64,000 nucleotides of DNA from Dorea formicigenerans (GCF_025150245.1 NZ_CP102279.1:2353423-2417422); one strand, 5' to 3'. Counted from the first letter of the stretch, positions 8,485 to 17,305 are shown. Numbers and translations are program-made. Notes: generated by a model from the letters alone, not told the origin.

Positions 8485-8977
8485 TAATTTTCATGAACAA
8501 CTTATAACAAAAAAACAAAAAGGAAATCCGTTAGTTATTCGCATCATCGTTGTAGTTTTCATAATTTTATTTTTAACGATCGGTGCTCTGTTTCTAGGAT
8601 TTCTGTCTATTATCATTGCTGTAGTACTTGGTGTCACTGCTTATTTTTACATTTTTCCAAATCTTAGTGTTGAGTATGAGTATTCACTGGTCAACCATGA
8701 ACTGGACATCACCGCAATTTACAGCAAGTCAAAAAGAAAAGAACTCTGCTCTTTTGATATCAAAGAAGCTGAGATGATTGCTCCAAAAGGATCCAGTAAG
8801 CTTGCTTCTTTTAAGCCAGTAAAAACCTGTGATTATACTTCCGGAGAGGGAAATGCGGCAATTTATTCCATCATTATTTTTCTAAATCAGCAGATGTATA
8901 ATATTCTGATTGAGCCTGACGAAAAAATGATTGCCGGAATCCGGCCGTGGATGGGATCAAAATTTTCACAGTTTTAA
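8477..8977 (+). CDS. DUF6106-like membrane protein
   Basis: The start at 8477 lies inside the stop region of the regulator gene (8-bp overlap) with AAAGGA 9 bases upstream, so the two are translationally coupled. The 166-residue product has a hydrophobic hairpin near residues 20-62 and a soluble C-terminal part of mixed strands ending in GSKFSQF, so it should be membrane anchored with the rest in the cytosol. It resembles the uncharacterised DUF6106 family of Lachnospiraceae. No catalytic residues are evident. It ends just before a strong terminator. Confidence 0.75.
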   Translation: MNDNFHEQLITKKQKGNPLVIRIIVVVFIILFLTIGALFLGFLSIIIAVVLGVTAYFYIFPNLSVEYEYSLVNHELDITAIYSKSKRKELCSFDIKEAEMIAPKGSSKLASFKPVKTCDYTSGEGNAAIYSIIIFLNQQMYNILIEPDEKMIAGIRPWMGSKFSQF

Positions 8978-8980
8978 CTA

Positions 8981-9003
8981 AAAAAGGTCCACCGGACCTT
9001 TTT
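8981..9003 (+). terminator. terminator after the DUF6106 gene
   Basis: AAAAAGGTCC and GGACCTTTTT pair around a 3-base loop, with a U run on the plus strand. It closes the plus-strand transcript and can also act on transcripts arriving from the other strand. Confidence 0.85.
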
Positions 9004-9020
9004 GTCGTATGCTTGGCAAC

Positions 9021-9089
9021 TTAATTGGGGACGTAGCATTTTAAAAGTTTGCTACGTCCCCATCTGCGATTAACGGTGTCCCCAATTGA
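9021..9089. repeat. REP-like palindromic element with two alternative hairpins
   Basis: GGGGACGTAGCA (9027-9038) pairs with TGCTACGTCCCC (9050-9061), and the same left arm with its flank AATTGGGGAC can instead pair with GTCCCCAATT (9078-9087). The element sits exactly between the convergent ends of the DUF6106 and S41 protease genes. GC-rich palindromes of the form GGGGAC...GTCCCC are typical of REP-type repeats moved by RAYT transposases in clostridia. It is present once in this window, so repeat status is inferred. Confidence 0.5.
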
Positions 9090-9094
9090 GCTGC

Positions 9095-10291
9095 TTACTG
9101 CATCTCTCCCTGTAGGGTTTCAATTGCTTTATTCAACTGATTATCTGCTTCCGGATTGTTTTCATCTGCCTGATAATCAATTGCTACATCCGGTGTAATT
9201 CCTTTTCCATCAATATCCTGACCTTTTGCCGTAAAGTATTTGGCAATTGTAAGTTTCACACAAGTTCCGTCTTTCAAATCAAAGATCTGCTGTACAACAC
9301 CTTTTCCATAAGTTTGCGTTCCCACAATTGCACCCAGATCATAATCCTGGATCGCACCTGCAAAAATCTCAGAAGCACTGGCGCTATATTGATTTACAAG
9401 AACAGTCATTGGAATATCGATTTGATGCTCTTCATCTGATGTGAAGTCTTCTTCTTTTCCGTTTTTGTCTTGAGTATATACAATCTTTCCTTCTGGAAGA
9501 ATCTCATCTAATATTTTACACACAATACTCAGACTTCCGCCTGGATTACTTCTCAAATCTACGACCATTCCTTTCATTCCCTGGTTTTTCAGGTCATTAT
9601 AGGCATTCTTATATTGGTCATATGTCACGGAATCAAATTCTGTAATTCTAAGATACCCAATTCCATTATCTAGCATCTTAGAGCTTACTGTAGGATACTC
9701 AATCGTATCGCGGGTTGCTGTTACTGCAACCTCTTCTCTGTCGTCACCTCTAAGAACTGTCAAATTAACATCCGTTCCCTTTTCTCCTTTTATCTTACTG
9801 ACGACTTCTGTCAGATCTTTTCCTGTCACTTCCTCATCTTCTACTTTATAGAGAATATCATTATCCTTCATTCCAGCCTGTTCTGCAGGTGAACCTTCAT
9901 ATACCTGACTGATGGTAATGATTCCAGTCTCCTTATTCTGCGACATCACCGCACCAATACCGTCATATTCTCCATCTGTAGATTCCTGAAAACTCTTCGT
10001 AGCTTCTTCATCATAATATACAGAATACGGATCATTCAATCCGGCAATGTATCCTTCGTAAATTCCCTGCTGAAGTTCATCTTGATCTACATCTTTCAGA
10101 TAATACTGGTTAATCAAAGATTCCAGTTTTTCCAGCTTTTTATCGGTCTCTGAACTGATTGCTTCTGTTGTATCTTTCTCTCCACTGTTGCTGTTTTTTG
10201 CTTTTAATCCACATGATACCAGTCCTGCTGCCAATAACATGGCAAGGGCGCCACAAAGCGCCCCCTGTAAAAATCCTTTTTTATTTTTCAT
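9095..10291 (-). CDS. S41 (C-terminal processing) peptidase, membrane lipoprotein
   Basis: A carboxy-terminal processing protease of about 398 residues. It has a signal sequence with lipobox LVSC near residue 27, a PDZ domain (about residues 85-170; GIITISQVYEGSPAEQAGMK, NDILYKVEDEEV) and the S41 catalytic core with Ser in QYSASASEIFAG and Lys in GTQTYGKGVVQ. It should act at the outer face of the membrane. I use ATG 10291 (MKNKKGF); a TTG at 10330 could also start the frame, but its GAGGC site lies within a stable hairpin. In Firmicutes such enzymes often act in sporulation or envelope signalling. Neighbours are an envelope M23 peptidase and ftsX-ftsE. Confidence 0.92.
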   Translation of the reverse strand: MKNKKGFLQGALCGALAMLLAAGLVSCGLKAKNSNSGEKDTTEAISSETDKKLEKLESLINQYYLKDVDQDELQQGIYEGYIAGLNDPYSVYYDEEATKSFQESTDGEYDGIGAVMSQNKETGIITISQVYEGSPAEQAGMKDNDILYKVEDEEVTGKDLTEVVSKIKGEKGTDVNLTVLRGDDREEVAVTATRDTIEYPTVSSKMLDNGIGYLRITEFDSVTYDQYKNAYNDLKNQGMKGMVVDLRSNPGGSLSIVCKILDEILPEGKIVYTQDKNGKEEDFTSDEEHQIDIPMTVLVNQYSASASEIFAGAIQDYDLGAIVGTQTYGKGVVQQIFDLKDGTCVKLTIAKYFTAKGQDIDGKGITPDVAIDYQADENNPEADNQLNKAIETLQGEMQ

Positions 10292-10334
10292 ATTTTTAGT
10301 CCCGTCTGTCTTAAATTCAATTTGATTCAAGAAC

Positions 10335-10357
10335 GCCTCTGCAATCCTGCCAGAGGC
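10335..10357. terminator. hairpin between M23 and S41 peptidase genes
   Basis: GCCTCTG and CAGAGGC pair around a 9-base loop directly after the M23 peptidase stop. The U run lies on the plus-strand side, so as a minus-strand terminator it is weak; it may instead tune readthrough into the S41 gene, whose alternative TTG start site it buries. Confidence 0.45.
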
Positions 10358-10365
10358 TTATTTTT

Positions 10366-11499
10366 CTACAAGTAATTCATCGGATTTACCGGTTTTCCAT
10401 TGTTCATCACCTGAAAATGCAAATGCGGTCCCGTAGAGTTTCCTGTTGTTCCTACTTGCCCGATATTCTGTCCTTTACTGACCTTCTGTCCTGCTGACAC
10501 AAAAATTGTATTGCAGTGCATATAATAAGTCAGAAGTCCATTTCCATGGTTAATAATAATCAAATTTCCAGCCTTACCACTGTAACCTGCTGAAGTTACA
10601 GTTCCGGCTGCTGCTGCATAAATCGGTGTTCCAGTTGATGCCGCAAAATCAACTCCTTTGTGATTTGTACTGGCTCCGGCAAGTGGCGCATTACGATATC
10701 CAAATGTGCTGGAAATACGACTATATCCCGGACAAGGATGCGTAAACATTCCATTTCCGCTGACTACAGCTCCTCCCGCACTTCCACTATTATTGTTCTT
10801 CTTTGCTGCTGCAGCTGCGGCTTCTTTTTCTTTCTGTTTTCTTGCCGCCTCTTCTGCGGCCGCCTGAAGTTCTGCAAGCTTTTGGTTCGTCTGCTCCAGC
10901 TCTCCGCTGATACTTGAAATCTCGCTTTCCTTGCTGGCTTTCAAGCTCTCGACATTCGTTTGTTTTGCAATCAGATCATTCTGCAGGTCTTCAAGTTTTG
11001 CATACTCCTCTTCCAGTGCAGCCTGCTGTTCCTGAACTTTCTTGCGAATCTGCTGATATGCCACCAATTGTTCTCTGTCATATGATGATATAGTGGATAT
11101 GTATTCTGCATTATTCAAAAATTCGCCAATATCTTTTGACTGACATAAAATATCAACAAATTTTGTATTTCCATTCTCATACATGTATTTGATACGCTTT
11201 TTCATACTCTCATATTGATCATTTTCCTGAGCCTGAGCCTCAAAAAGCTCCTCTTCTTTCTGCCCCAGCTCTTCTTCCTTCTGAGAAATCTGATCTTTCG
11301 TATCTTCCATCTCCGAAACAATTGCCATAAGCTGCGTTTCCAGTGACTTCTGTTCCGATTCTGCCGCTTCCTTCTGTTTTTGAAGTTCTTCAGCCTTTTG
11401 CTTCGTGTCATCAATCTCGGTAGCTCTTACTTGTGTCGACATTCCCAGGCATAATGTACCGATCAGTAAAGCACTGATAATTTTCTTCCCCTTTATCAT
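10366..11499 (-). CDS. coiled-coil M23 peptidase (EnvC-like murein hydrolase)
   Basis: The 377-residue secreted protein has a signal peptide (about 1-26, ending near VRATE), a long coiled coil (about 28-215, rich in Glu, Gln and Lys), an Ala/Lys- and Asn/Gly-rich linker, and a C-terminal LytM/M23 domain. Zinc ligands are visible in HKGVDF and in the closing HLHF; YYMHCN and GTTGNSTGPHLHF complete the M23 signature. Unlike the EnvC activators of E. coli, the ligand residues look intact, so it may cut peptidoglycan itself. It lies directly downstream of ftsX-ftsE, whose proteins control such coiled-coil hydrolases in other bacteria, so FtsEX is its likely partner. Confidence 0.93.
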   Translation of the reverse strand: MIKGKKIISALLIGTLCLGMSTQVRATEIDDTKQKAEELQKQKEAAESEQKSLETQLMAIVSEMEDTKDQISQKEEELGQKEEELFEAQAQENDQYESMKKRIKYMYENGNTKFVDILCQSKDIGEFLNNAEYISTISSYDREQLVAYQQIRKKVQEQQAALEEEYAKLEDLQNDLIAKQTNVESLKASKESEISSISGELEQTNQKLAELQAAAEEAARKQKEKEAAAAAAKKNNNSGSAGGAVVSGNGMFTHPCPGYSRISSTFGYRNAPLAGASTNHKGVDFAASTGTPIYAAAAGTVTSAGYSGKAGNLIIINHGNGLLTYYMHCNTIFVSAGQKVSKGQNIGQVGTTGNSTGPHLHFQVMNNGKPVNPMNYL

Positions 11500-11532
11500 A
11501 TGTACCCCCTTATCAATTAAGTACGTATGTTA

Positions 11533-12441
11533 TTATACTTTCAGATGTTTTCTGATTGTAAAGAAACTTCCTACAAAACCGATTCCCACTCCCAAAAGAA
11601 TTCCTACTGGTAAAAGTGTTCTATATACTTGTGTGACCGGAAGGAAATTAATGATATTCTGAAGAAGATGGAACTTCTCAAGAATATAGTGAATTGCCTT
11701 CTCATATACAAAGTACAGAATTCCAAGTGGAATCACAGCTCCGATTGCTCCGATGAGCAATCCTTCAAACACGAACGGTGCTCGGACAAATCCATCCTTC
11801 GCTCCGATATATTTCATAATAGCTATCTCTTCTCTTCTGACAGTAATACCCATGGTAACTGTATTACTGATCAGGAAAATAGATACCGCTAACAGAATTC
11901 CAATAATGGCAACTGATACATAACCTACCAGTTTATTTACACTGGTCAGCGTCTTCGCAACGACATCTGATTTATTGACTTTACGGACTCCATCCAGGCT
12001 TTCTGCAAAACTTACTACATCTTTCTGTTTGGAAACATCAGACATATATACTTCATAGTTATCAGAATTTGCAAGCGGATTATCATCTTTAAATCCTTCT
12101 GCTGCTTCTTCTGATCCCTGGAAATATTGCTTCTGGAACTTTGCCCATGCTTCATCACCACTCACATAAGTGACGCTTAATACTCCGTCTTCATTCTTAA
12201 GCTGAGCTCCAATGTTATCTTTTTGTTCCTGTGTTGCTTCTTGATCAAAAAATACCGTAATGGCAACTCCCTCTTCTGCCTTCTGTACGATATAATTAAA
12301 ATTCATAACAATAGAATAAAACAGGCCAAACAGGAAAATACAAGCTGACATAGTCGCAATAGATGCAATGGAAAACATCTTATTTCTCCCTATGTTCTTG
12401 ACACCCTGCTTCATAGAATATCCAAAAGTACTAATTTTCAT
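11533..12441 (-). CDS. ftsX: cell-division permease-like protein FtsX
   Basis: FtsX pairs with FtsE in the membrane and conveys ATP-driven movements to extracellular cell-wall hydrolases. The product of about 302 residues has four hydrophobic segments (N-terminal near 20-45, three in the C-terminal half: VSVAIIGILLAVSIFLIS, APFVFEGLLIGAIGAVIP, LLPVGILLGVGIGFVG) and an extracellular domain in between. I take ATG 12441 (MKISTFGY), preceded by AAGGTGGG; the longer frame would begin at a GTG within that site. It overlaps the end of ftsE by 11 bp. Confidence 0.95.
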   Translation of the reverse strand: MKISTFGYSMKQGVKNIGRNKMFSIASIATMSACIFLFGLFYSIVMNFNYIVQKAEEGVAITVFFDQEATQEQKDNIGAQLKNEDGVLSVTYVSGDEAWAKFQKQYFQGSEEAAEGFKDDNPLANSDNYEVYMSDVSKQKDVVSFAESLDGVRKVNKSDVVAKTLTSVNKLVGYVSVAIIGILLAVSIFLISNTVTMGITVRREEIAIMKYIGAKDGFVRAPFVFEGLLIGAIGAVIPLGILYFVYEKAIHYILEKFHLLQNIINFLPVTQVYRTLLPVGILLGVGIGFVGSFFTIRKHLKV

Positions 12442-13117
12442 TATTATACCCACCTTTTTTCTCGTCGCTTACAATGACTCCCTTTTTCATCGTAACAACT
12501 CGCTTCTTCATCTCGTTTACAATTTCCTGATTATGAGTTACGACCAAAACGGTAGTTCCTCTGTCATTCGCCTCCTCCAAAAGCTTCATGATCTCCCATG
12601 AATTTGTCGGATCCAGATTTCCTGTAGGCTCGTCAGCGAGAAGAATCGCCGGTTCATTCACGATTGCTCTTGCAATCGCTACTCTTTGCTGCTCTCCACC
12701 GGATAACTCCTTTGGAAATGCTTTGTACTTCTGTGCAAGTCCCACCAGTGACAATGCTGCCGGTACTTTTTTCTTGATCACTCTTGCAGAGGTCTCTGTA
12801 ACTCTCTGTGCAAAAGCAATATTCTCATAGATATTACGATCCTTTAAAAGTCTGAAATCCTGGAACACTACTCCAATATTTCTTCGGTACATCGGAACTT
12901 TTCTATGGCGCATGCGGCCCAGATTATGTCCGTTCACAACAATAGTACCTGATGTAGGCTCCAGCTCCTTCATGATCAATTTGATAAGTGTTGACTTGCC
13001 TGATCCACTGTCACCTACGATAAATACGAATTCGCCCTGCTCGATCTTAAGGTTGATACCATTTAGCGCAGAGATTCCCTTCGAGTACTCTTTGGTTACG
13101 TCCTTTAATTCGATCAT
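12431..13117 (-). CDS. ftsE: cell-division ATP-binding protein FtsE
   Basis: A 228-residue ABC ATPase with Walker A GDSGSGKST, Q-loop VFQDFRLL, signature LSGGEQQRVAIARAI, Walker B AILLADEPTGNLD and H-loop VTHNQ. It forms the FtsEX complex with the overlapping ftsX product and so should control the coiled-coil M23 peptidase encoded next. AGGAGGAAAC precedes the ATG. The gene starts 18 bp after the stop of the CdaR-type regulator gene, which suggests that the regulator and ftsEX can share a transcript. Confidence 0.97.
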   Translation of the reverse strand: MIELKDVTKEYSKGISALNGINLKIEQGEFVFIVGDSGSGKSTLIKLIMKELEPTSGTIVVNGHNLGRMRHRKVPMYRRNIGVVFQDFRLLKDRNIYENIAFAQRVTETSARVIKKKVPAALSLVGLAQKYKAFPKELSGGEQQRVAIARAIVNEPAILLADEPTGNLDPTNSWEIMKLLEEANDRGTTVLVVTHNQEIVNEMKKRVVTMKKGVIVSDEKKGGYNNEN

Positions 13118-13134
13118 AGTTTCCTCCTAATTAT

Positions 13135-14223
13135 TTAATACTCCATCGATTCCATATACTTCATATATTTCACTACCATAAGAGCGATTTTAAAAGTAAT
13201 GGCATCCTCAAACACACGAAGATCAAGTCCTGTGCTCTTCTGAAGTTTATCCAGTCTGTATACAAGCGTATTACGATGAATATACAGTTGTCTGGATGTT
13301 TCTGATACATTCAGGTTGTTCTCAAAGAACTTATTAATAGTTGCTAATGTCTCTTCGTCGAAGTCATCTGGCGATTTCCCCTCAAAAATCTCACGGATGA
13401 ACATCTTACAGAGTGGAATCGGCAACTGATAAATCAATCTTCCGATTCCAAGCGCACTGTAAGCAATAACATTTCTCTCACTGAAGAATATCTTACCTAC
13501 ATCAAGCGCCAGTTTCGCCTCTTTATAAGACTTAGATACCTCTTTGATATCATGTACGACGGTACCATATGCGATCAGGGCGTCTTCTTCCCCATTATCT
13601 TTCAACAGTGTCAGATAACCGTTCGCCATCTTTTCAAGTTCCTTGTGCCCGTCTTCAAGCTCAAGTTCCTTCACAATGATAATATTCTTCTCATCTACTG
13701 CTGTCACAAAATCTTTTGATTTGTTTCCCAGAAGATTACGTACATTATCAAGAGCATTGCTGTCCTTCTCATGATCCGTCTCAATTATAAATACAACACG
13801 ACGCACTTCTGTGTCAATATGTAATTTTTTGGCACGATTGTAAATATCTACAAGAAGCAGGTTATCCAAAAGCAGATTCTTAATGAAATTATCCTTGTCA
13901 AAACGCTCCTTATATGCAACTAACAGATTCTGGATCTGAAATGCTGCAATCTTTCCAACCATGTACACATCATCACTGCCACCATTCGCCAACAGCACAT
14001 ATTCCAACTGATGTTCTTCAAAGATCTTAAAAAACTGATATCCACGCACAACCTGGCTATCTGCCGGAGAATCCACAAAGGCCAGCACTTCTTCTTCATA
14101 ATTCTCCTGTTCTGTCATCGTACTTGCAAGCGGTTTCCCATCTGTATCCATCACACAGAAGTCAATTCTTGTAATTCCTTTCAATCCTTCAATTGTGTTT
14201 TGAAGTATCTGATTAGATATCAT
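13135..14223 (-). CDS. CdaR/PucR-type transcriptional regulator (second copy)
   Basis: The chain of about 362 residues ends in the same helix-turn-helix as the protein at 7558-8484 (NNLNVSETSRQLYIHRNTLVYRLDK, then TGLDLRVFEDAITFKIA). The N-terminal part begins MISNQILQNTIEGLKGITRID and resembles the sugar-diacid recognition domain found in CdaR proteins, which the first copy lacks. I choose ATG 14223 because GGAGG lies 8 bases upstream; the frame extends 5 codons further to a GTG inside that site. It lies just upstream of ftsE on the same strand. The effector is unknown. Confidence 0.85.
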   Translation of the reverse strand: MISNQILQNTIEGLKGITRIDFCVMDTDGKPLASTMTEQENYEEEVLAFVDSPADSQVVRGYQFFKIFEEHQLEYVLLANGGSDDVYMVGKIAAFQIQNLLVAYKERFDKDNFIKNLLLDNLLLVDIYNRAKKLHIDTEVRRVVFIIETDHEKDSNALDNVRNLLGNKSKDFVTAVDEKNIIIVKELELEDGHKELEKMANGYLTLLKDNGEEDALIAYGTVVHDIKEVSKSYKEAKLALDVGKIFFSERNVIAYSALGIGRLIYQLPIPLCKMFIREIFEGKSPDDFDEETLATINKFFENNLNVSETSRQLYIHRNTLVYRLDKLQKSTGLDLRVFEDAITFKIALMVVKYMKYMESMEY

Positions 14224-14333
14224 ATCCATCTCCTCCACTCATATCAATATGCATTTTTCACAACAAAGTGCCCTGTTTTTTAGTAAAAGAGCATATTCTC
14301 AAATTCTATATTAATATATTTTGACAAAAAAAT

Positions 14334-14371
14334 AAAGAGAAAACTACAGTTTTTTTGTTAGTTTCCTCTTT
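14334..14371 (-). terminator. terminator after the WecG-like gene
   Basis: TAGTTTCCTCTTT (14359-14371) pairs with AAAGAGAAAACTA (14334-14346) with one mismatch, and the minus-strand RNA ends in seven U after it. The stem overlaps the stop codon of the gene. Confidence 0.75.
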
Positions 14372-15035
14372 TTTTACTCTTTTCAATTTCCTTCTTAAAA
14401 ATCTGTTTCATAAAAAACTGACCGATTCTACCCCCACCAATGCCTTTCTCTGCCACTGGAATTCCATCTTTTCCAAGTCCAAGCCATACTCTTGCATTCA
14501 TCACATTACGATTCTTGGAAATCAGTTCTTCCTGCAGCGGTGAAGAAAGTGCCGACAAGACACAATCTACTTCCTCGCCATTGATCGCATTGATCAACAT
14601 ATCATCTGCCCGATTCTTTGCAGATACTTTCGCCATACCTACAATCTGGGTTCCTCTGTAATACTCTTCAAAATGTCCGAACATCTTCTGTCCTTCTTCT
14701 TCCGATTCCACCAAAAGATATACCCGCTTATGCTTTCTTGCCAGATATCTTAAAAACATCTTTAAAAATGTCTTATCTTGCGTCTCTCGCAGACACTTGT
14801 GATCTGTAATCTCTGCTGCTTCCAGAATTGTCTTGTTACCAGCCAGTATAAGGTCGAAATTCTCGATCTCTTCTTTTAACTCAGCCTCTGTTCCCAGTTC
14901 CATAAGACTTTCTATCGTCACAAGTTCGATTACACTCACCAGATCCGATTCCATATAAGCAAGCGCTTCCCGCATAGCTTCTTTTGCTGTAAAATTATCA
15001 ATGGATATATCTAAAACACTTATCTTTTTGCTCAT
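14358..15035 (-). CDS. WecB/TagA/CpsF-like glycosyltransferase (divergent)
   Basis: A soluble protein of about 225 residues with the fold order of WecG/TagA enzymes: an N-terminal strand region (ISVLDISIDNFTAKEAM), a central YLLVESEEEGQKMFGHFEEYY segment, and the late motif DCVLSALSSPLQEELISKNR, where family members normally have a PkQE element. The usual acceptor-site motif (PDG near residue 80) reads LAGNKTILEAA, so activity is uncertain. I use ATG 15035, since the promoter places transcription near 15067 and the first ATG (15059) would leave almost no leader. No strong ribosome site is seen. Confidence 0.6.
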   Translation of the reverse strand: MSKKISVLDISIDNFTAKEAMREALAYMESDLVSVIELVTIESLMELGTEAELKEEIENFDLILAGNKTILEAAEITDHKCLRETQDKTFLKMFLRYLARKHKRVYLLVESEEEGQKMFGHFEEYYRGTQIVGMAKVSAKNRADDMLINAINGEEVDCVLSALSSPLQEELISKNRNVMNARVWLGLGKDGIPVAEKGIGGGRIGQFFMKQIFKKEIEKSKKRGN

Positions 15036-15073
15036 AATCTCACTCATATTTGTCAACATCTTGTAGCTGTTCG

Positions 15074-15102
15074 ATTATAGCAAACGATTCTATGTTTTTC
15101 AA
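15074..15102 (-). promoter_or_regulatory. sigma-A promoter of the WecG-like gene
   Basis: TTGAAA (15102-15097) and a perfect TATAAT (15079-15074) are separated by 17 bases on the minus strand. Transcription should begin near 15067. Confidence 0.75.
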
Positions 15103-15161
15103 GGTTTCTTGTAAAATGTTCACATTTGTTAATATTCGTAATATTTTTTGTAATATTTTTG

Positions 15162-15356
15162 TTACTTCTTACTTCGATTTTTCCTTTTTCTGGCAAGTAT
15201 TCCACCAATTCTCCCGGTTTCTTTTGATGACAACGATTTCCAACCGTCTTTCATAACCCTATCTAAAAGTCCTAACTCATCGGCTATCTCATATTTCATC
15301 TTCTCTTCTTCTGTAAGCTGATCCAAACGAACTGGTGTATCCTTCTTTTTTGCCAT
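15162..15356 (-). CDS. small acid-soluble spore protein, alpha/beta type
   Basis: The 64-residue product is basic and contains KYEIADELGL and SLSSKETGRIGGILARK, which match the two conserved stretches of alpha/beta SASPs (the GPR cleavage region and the GxxGG DNA-binding helix). Such proteins coat DNA in spores. ATG 15356 follows an AAAGGAG site; the frame to 15389 lacks one. It is diverged from Bacillus SspA-type proteins, as is common in Lachnospiraceae, and supports a spore-forming ancestry. It is monocistronic. No sporulation-type promoter was identified with confidence. Confidence 0.75.
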   Translation of the reverse strand: MAKKKDTPVRLDQLTEEEKMKYEIADELGLLDRVMKDGWKSLSSKETGRIGGILARKRKNRSKK

Positions 15357-15471
15357 GGCAAACTCCTTTCCTTCATATGGCCGAAACATATTTTTCTACA
15401 CCAGTATTGTTAACACATCTGTATTTCTTATTCGCCAAAACATTTACCTTCGGCTTATTTTTTCACATTTC

Positions 15472-16287
15472 CTATGATTGTTCTGCCTGAAATTGAACAT
15501 TTACCTCCCCAACTCCACATTCAATTGACATTGTCTTATCGGACTGATTTTCAATCTGATATTCACTTCCAATCTCCGTAAATTCTCTTTCGCCACACAC
15601 AATACTTCCTATGTCGCAATTCAGATCATAATTATAATCTGTCTCATTACCGATGGCAGTAAAGTTAATCTCTCCGACGCCACTTTCAAGATCTGCATCT
15701 CCCAGTGTCTTTCCGAGCGCTTCGATCAGCCCCATATCACAATTCATTGTCAGATCATTTGTCAGGAAAGAATCCACTTGAACCTCACCGGCATCTACAT
15801 CTATATCTAAATCTTCTGTATGGATATCTTCTATATAAATGCTGCCTGCACTCAGATTCATCTCTACTTCTTCCAGCCTATAGCCTTCTGGAATATAAAC
15901 ATATATTTTGGCATCTTGTGCATGATTTCGCGCGTAAATCCAGTTCCAGACTTTTTTATTTGTTGTAATATTTAATACTCCCTCTTCTTCATAACACTTA
16001 AACTTAAGACTTTTGGATATTTTTTGTGTTTCTACAGTAATCTCCTGCTGTTCTTTTGGTGCTTTTAATATTTTTATCTCGCCTGCTGCTATGTCAAGAT
16101 CCAATTCTCGGATGCCCTGATAGCTTTCCTGAATATTCGGACTATAAGTCTCTTTTATTGGAGCACGTTCTTTCACTATTTCCATCGTTGCGCCCATTCC
16201 CAGTCCAATGCCTAAAAGTGCAATACCGACTACCAACGTAATACCACAGGTCAACCAGAATATTTTCCACCCTTTTTTCATCTTCAC
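15472..16287 (-). CDS. DUF4097 domain envelope protein
   Basis: The 271-residue protein has one N-terminal membrane segment (about 8-30, FWLTCGITLVVGIALLGIG) and an extracellular beta-rich repeat region typical of DUF4097 (LiaG-like) proteins, with recurrent motifs such as LDLDIAAGEIKI, EMNLSAGSIYIED, DIDVDAGEVQVDS and NCDIGSIVCG. It overlaps the DUF1700 gene by 4 bp. PadR-DUF1700-DUF4097 cassettes are widespread in Firmicutes and are thought to respond to envelope stress, but their molecular role is not established. Confidence 0.88.
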   Translation of the reverse strand: MKMKKGWKIFWLTCGITLVVGIALLGIGLGMGATMEIVKERAPIKETYSPNIQESYQGIRELDLDIAAGEIKILKAPKEQQEITVETQKISKSLKFKCYEEEGVLNITTNKKVWNWIYARNHAQDAKIYVYIPEGYRLEEVEMNLSAGSIYIEDIHTEDLDIDVDAGEVQVDSFLTNDLTMNCDMGLIEALGKTLGDADLESGVGEINFTAIGNETDYNYDLNCDIGSIVCGEREFTEIGSEYQIENQSDKTMSIECGVGEVNVQFQAEQS

Positions 16288-16985
16288 GCTACCACCTTTC
16301 TATGAGAAATCTTTTCCCAGAGGTACTTCATTCCCTTTGCCAGTCCACGGAGTACTACTTCACAGAGTTTTCCAAATCCTACTGTTGCAACCACACCAAG
16401 AACCATTATGATCAGACCGCTGCCAATCAATGCCAATCCTGCGGCCGTCTGTGGCAGAAGTATAACGGAACCGGATATTACCAGCGAAATTCCAACAATT
16501 GCAATGGCAGCCCCGGCAATAACCAATGCAAATACTCCAACAATGATAGTTAACACCATTGCCAGTCCTGCAGCCAGAATACCTCCGATAATTGGAATCA
16601 AGACCGGTCCTATAATTATCGCAAGAGCCACAATTAAAACAATTTTTCCAATACGGGCATTTTTCTTTTTCTGATCATCTGATGTCCCATACTGATATTC
16701 CGATGACTGCTTATTCTCCTGATGATTCATCTGATATTGCTGTCCTGCTGACTGATATTCTTCCTGCTGACCATGCGTTGTATTTTCCGTCTTGCCTTTT
16801 AAATCTGCTTTTATATTCTCTGCCACTTCCTCCGGAGCGCCAAATTCCCGGATAACCTGTTCTTCATTCTCTTCGCCGGCCTCATCAAAATAATCATTGT
16901 AATACTTCATAGCATCTCTTCGCTCTACTTCCGGGATGTCCTGTAAAAGCGATGCTAGTTTTGTCATATATTCAATTCGGTTCAT
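16284..16985 (-). CDS. DUF1700 (HAAS domain) membrane protein
   Basis: The first 65 residues form the HAAS domain (MNRIEYMTKLASLLQDIP, YYNDYFDEAGEE, EQVIREFGAPEEVA), a helical partner module of PadR-type regulators. A Gln/Asn/Ser/Tyr-rich linker (about 70-110) leads to four hydrophobic segments between 118 and 222. It should be a membrane protein that may hold or signal to the PadR protein encoded directly upstream. The ATG overlaps the last base of the padR-like gene, so the three genes are coupled. Confidence 0.88.
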   Translation of the reverse strand: MNRIEYMTKLASLLQDIPEVERRDAMKYYNDYFDEAGEENEEQVIREFGAPEEVAENIKADLKGKTENTTHGQQEEYQSAGQQYQMNHQENKQSSEYQYGTSDDQKKKNARIGKIVLIVALAIIIGPVLIPIIGGILAAGLAMVLTIIVGVFALVIAGAAIAIVGISLVISGSVILLPQTAAGLALIGSGLIIMVLGVVATVGFGKLCEVVLRGLAKGMKYLWEKISHRKVVA

Positions 16986-17305
16986 TACTTCTCACCCCCT
17001 GCAAATAACTGATTGATCTTGTTCGTATATTGTGTCCATTCTGTCCGATACATATCAAGCTTTTCCCTTCCTGCCAAAGTCACCTTATAATATCTTCGAT
17101 TGCGCCCATCATATTGTCTGTCGTACACTTCAAGACACCCATCTTTTTGAAGTCTTCGAAGAACTGGATAGAGGGTTGATTCAGACACTTCTATTGTCTC
17201 CCGCACATCCTGTGTAATCTTATAACCATAAGTGCCTTCCTCTGTCCGTGACACAACTGCCAGAACAATCGCATCTAAAAGAGCTGCACCTGTATTAAAG
17301 ACCAT
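16985..17305 (-). CDS. PadR family transcriptional regulator
   Basis: A 106-residue winged-helix repressor of the PadR subfamily-2 type: LLDAIVLAVVSRTEEGTYGYKITQDV, the recognition helix ESTLYPVLRRLQKDG and the wing YDGRNRRYYKVT, followed by a short dimerisation helix. I take ATG 17305 (MVFNTGAA); the frame extends upstream to a TTG. It heads the operon with DUF1700 and DUF4097 and is probably autoregulated through the two palindromes at 17391-17445, which cover its promoter. Confidence 0.92.
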   Translation of the reverse strand: MVFNTGAALLDAIVLAVVSRTEEGTYGYKITQDVRETIEVSESTLYPVLRRLQKDGCLEVYDRQYDGRNRRYYKVTLAGREKLDMYRTEWTQYTNKINQLFAGGEK

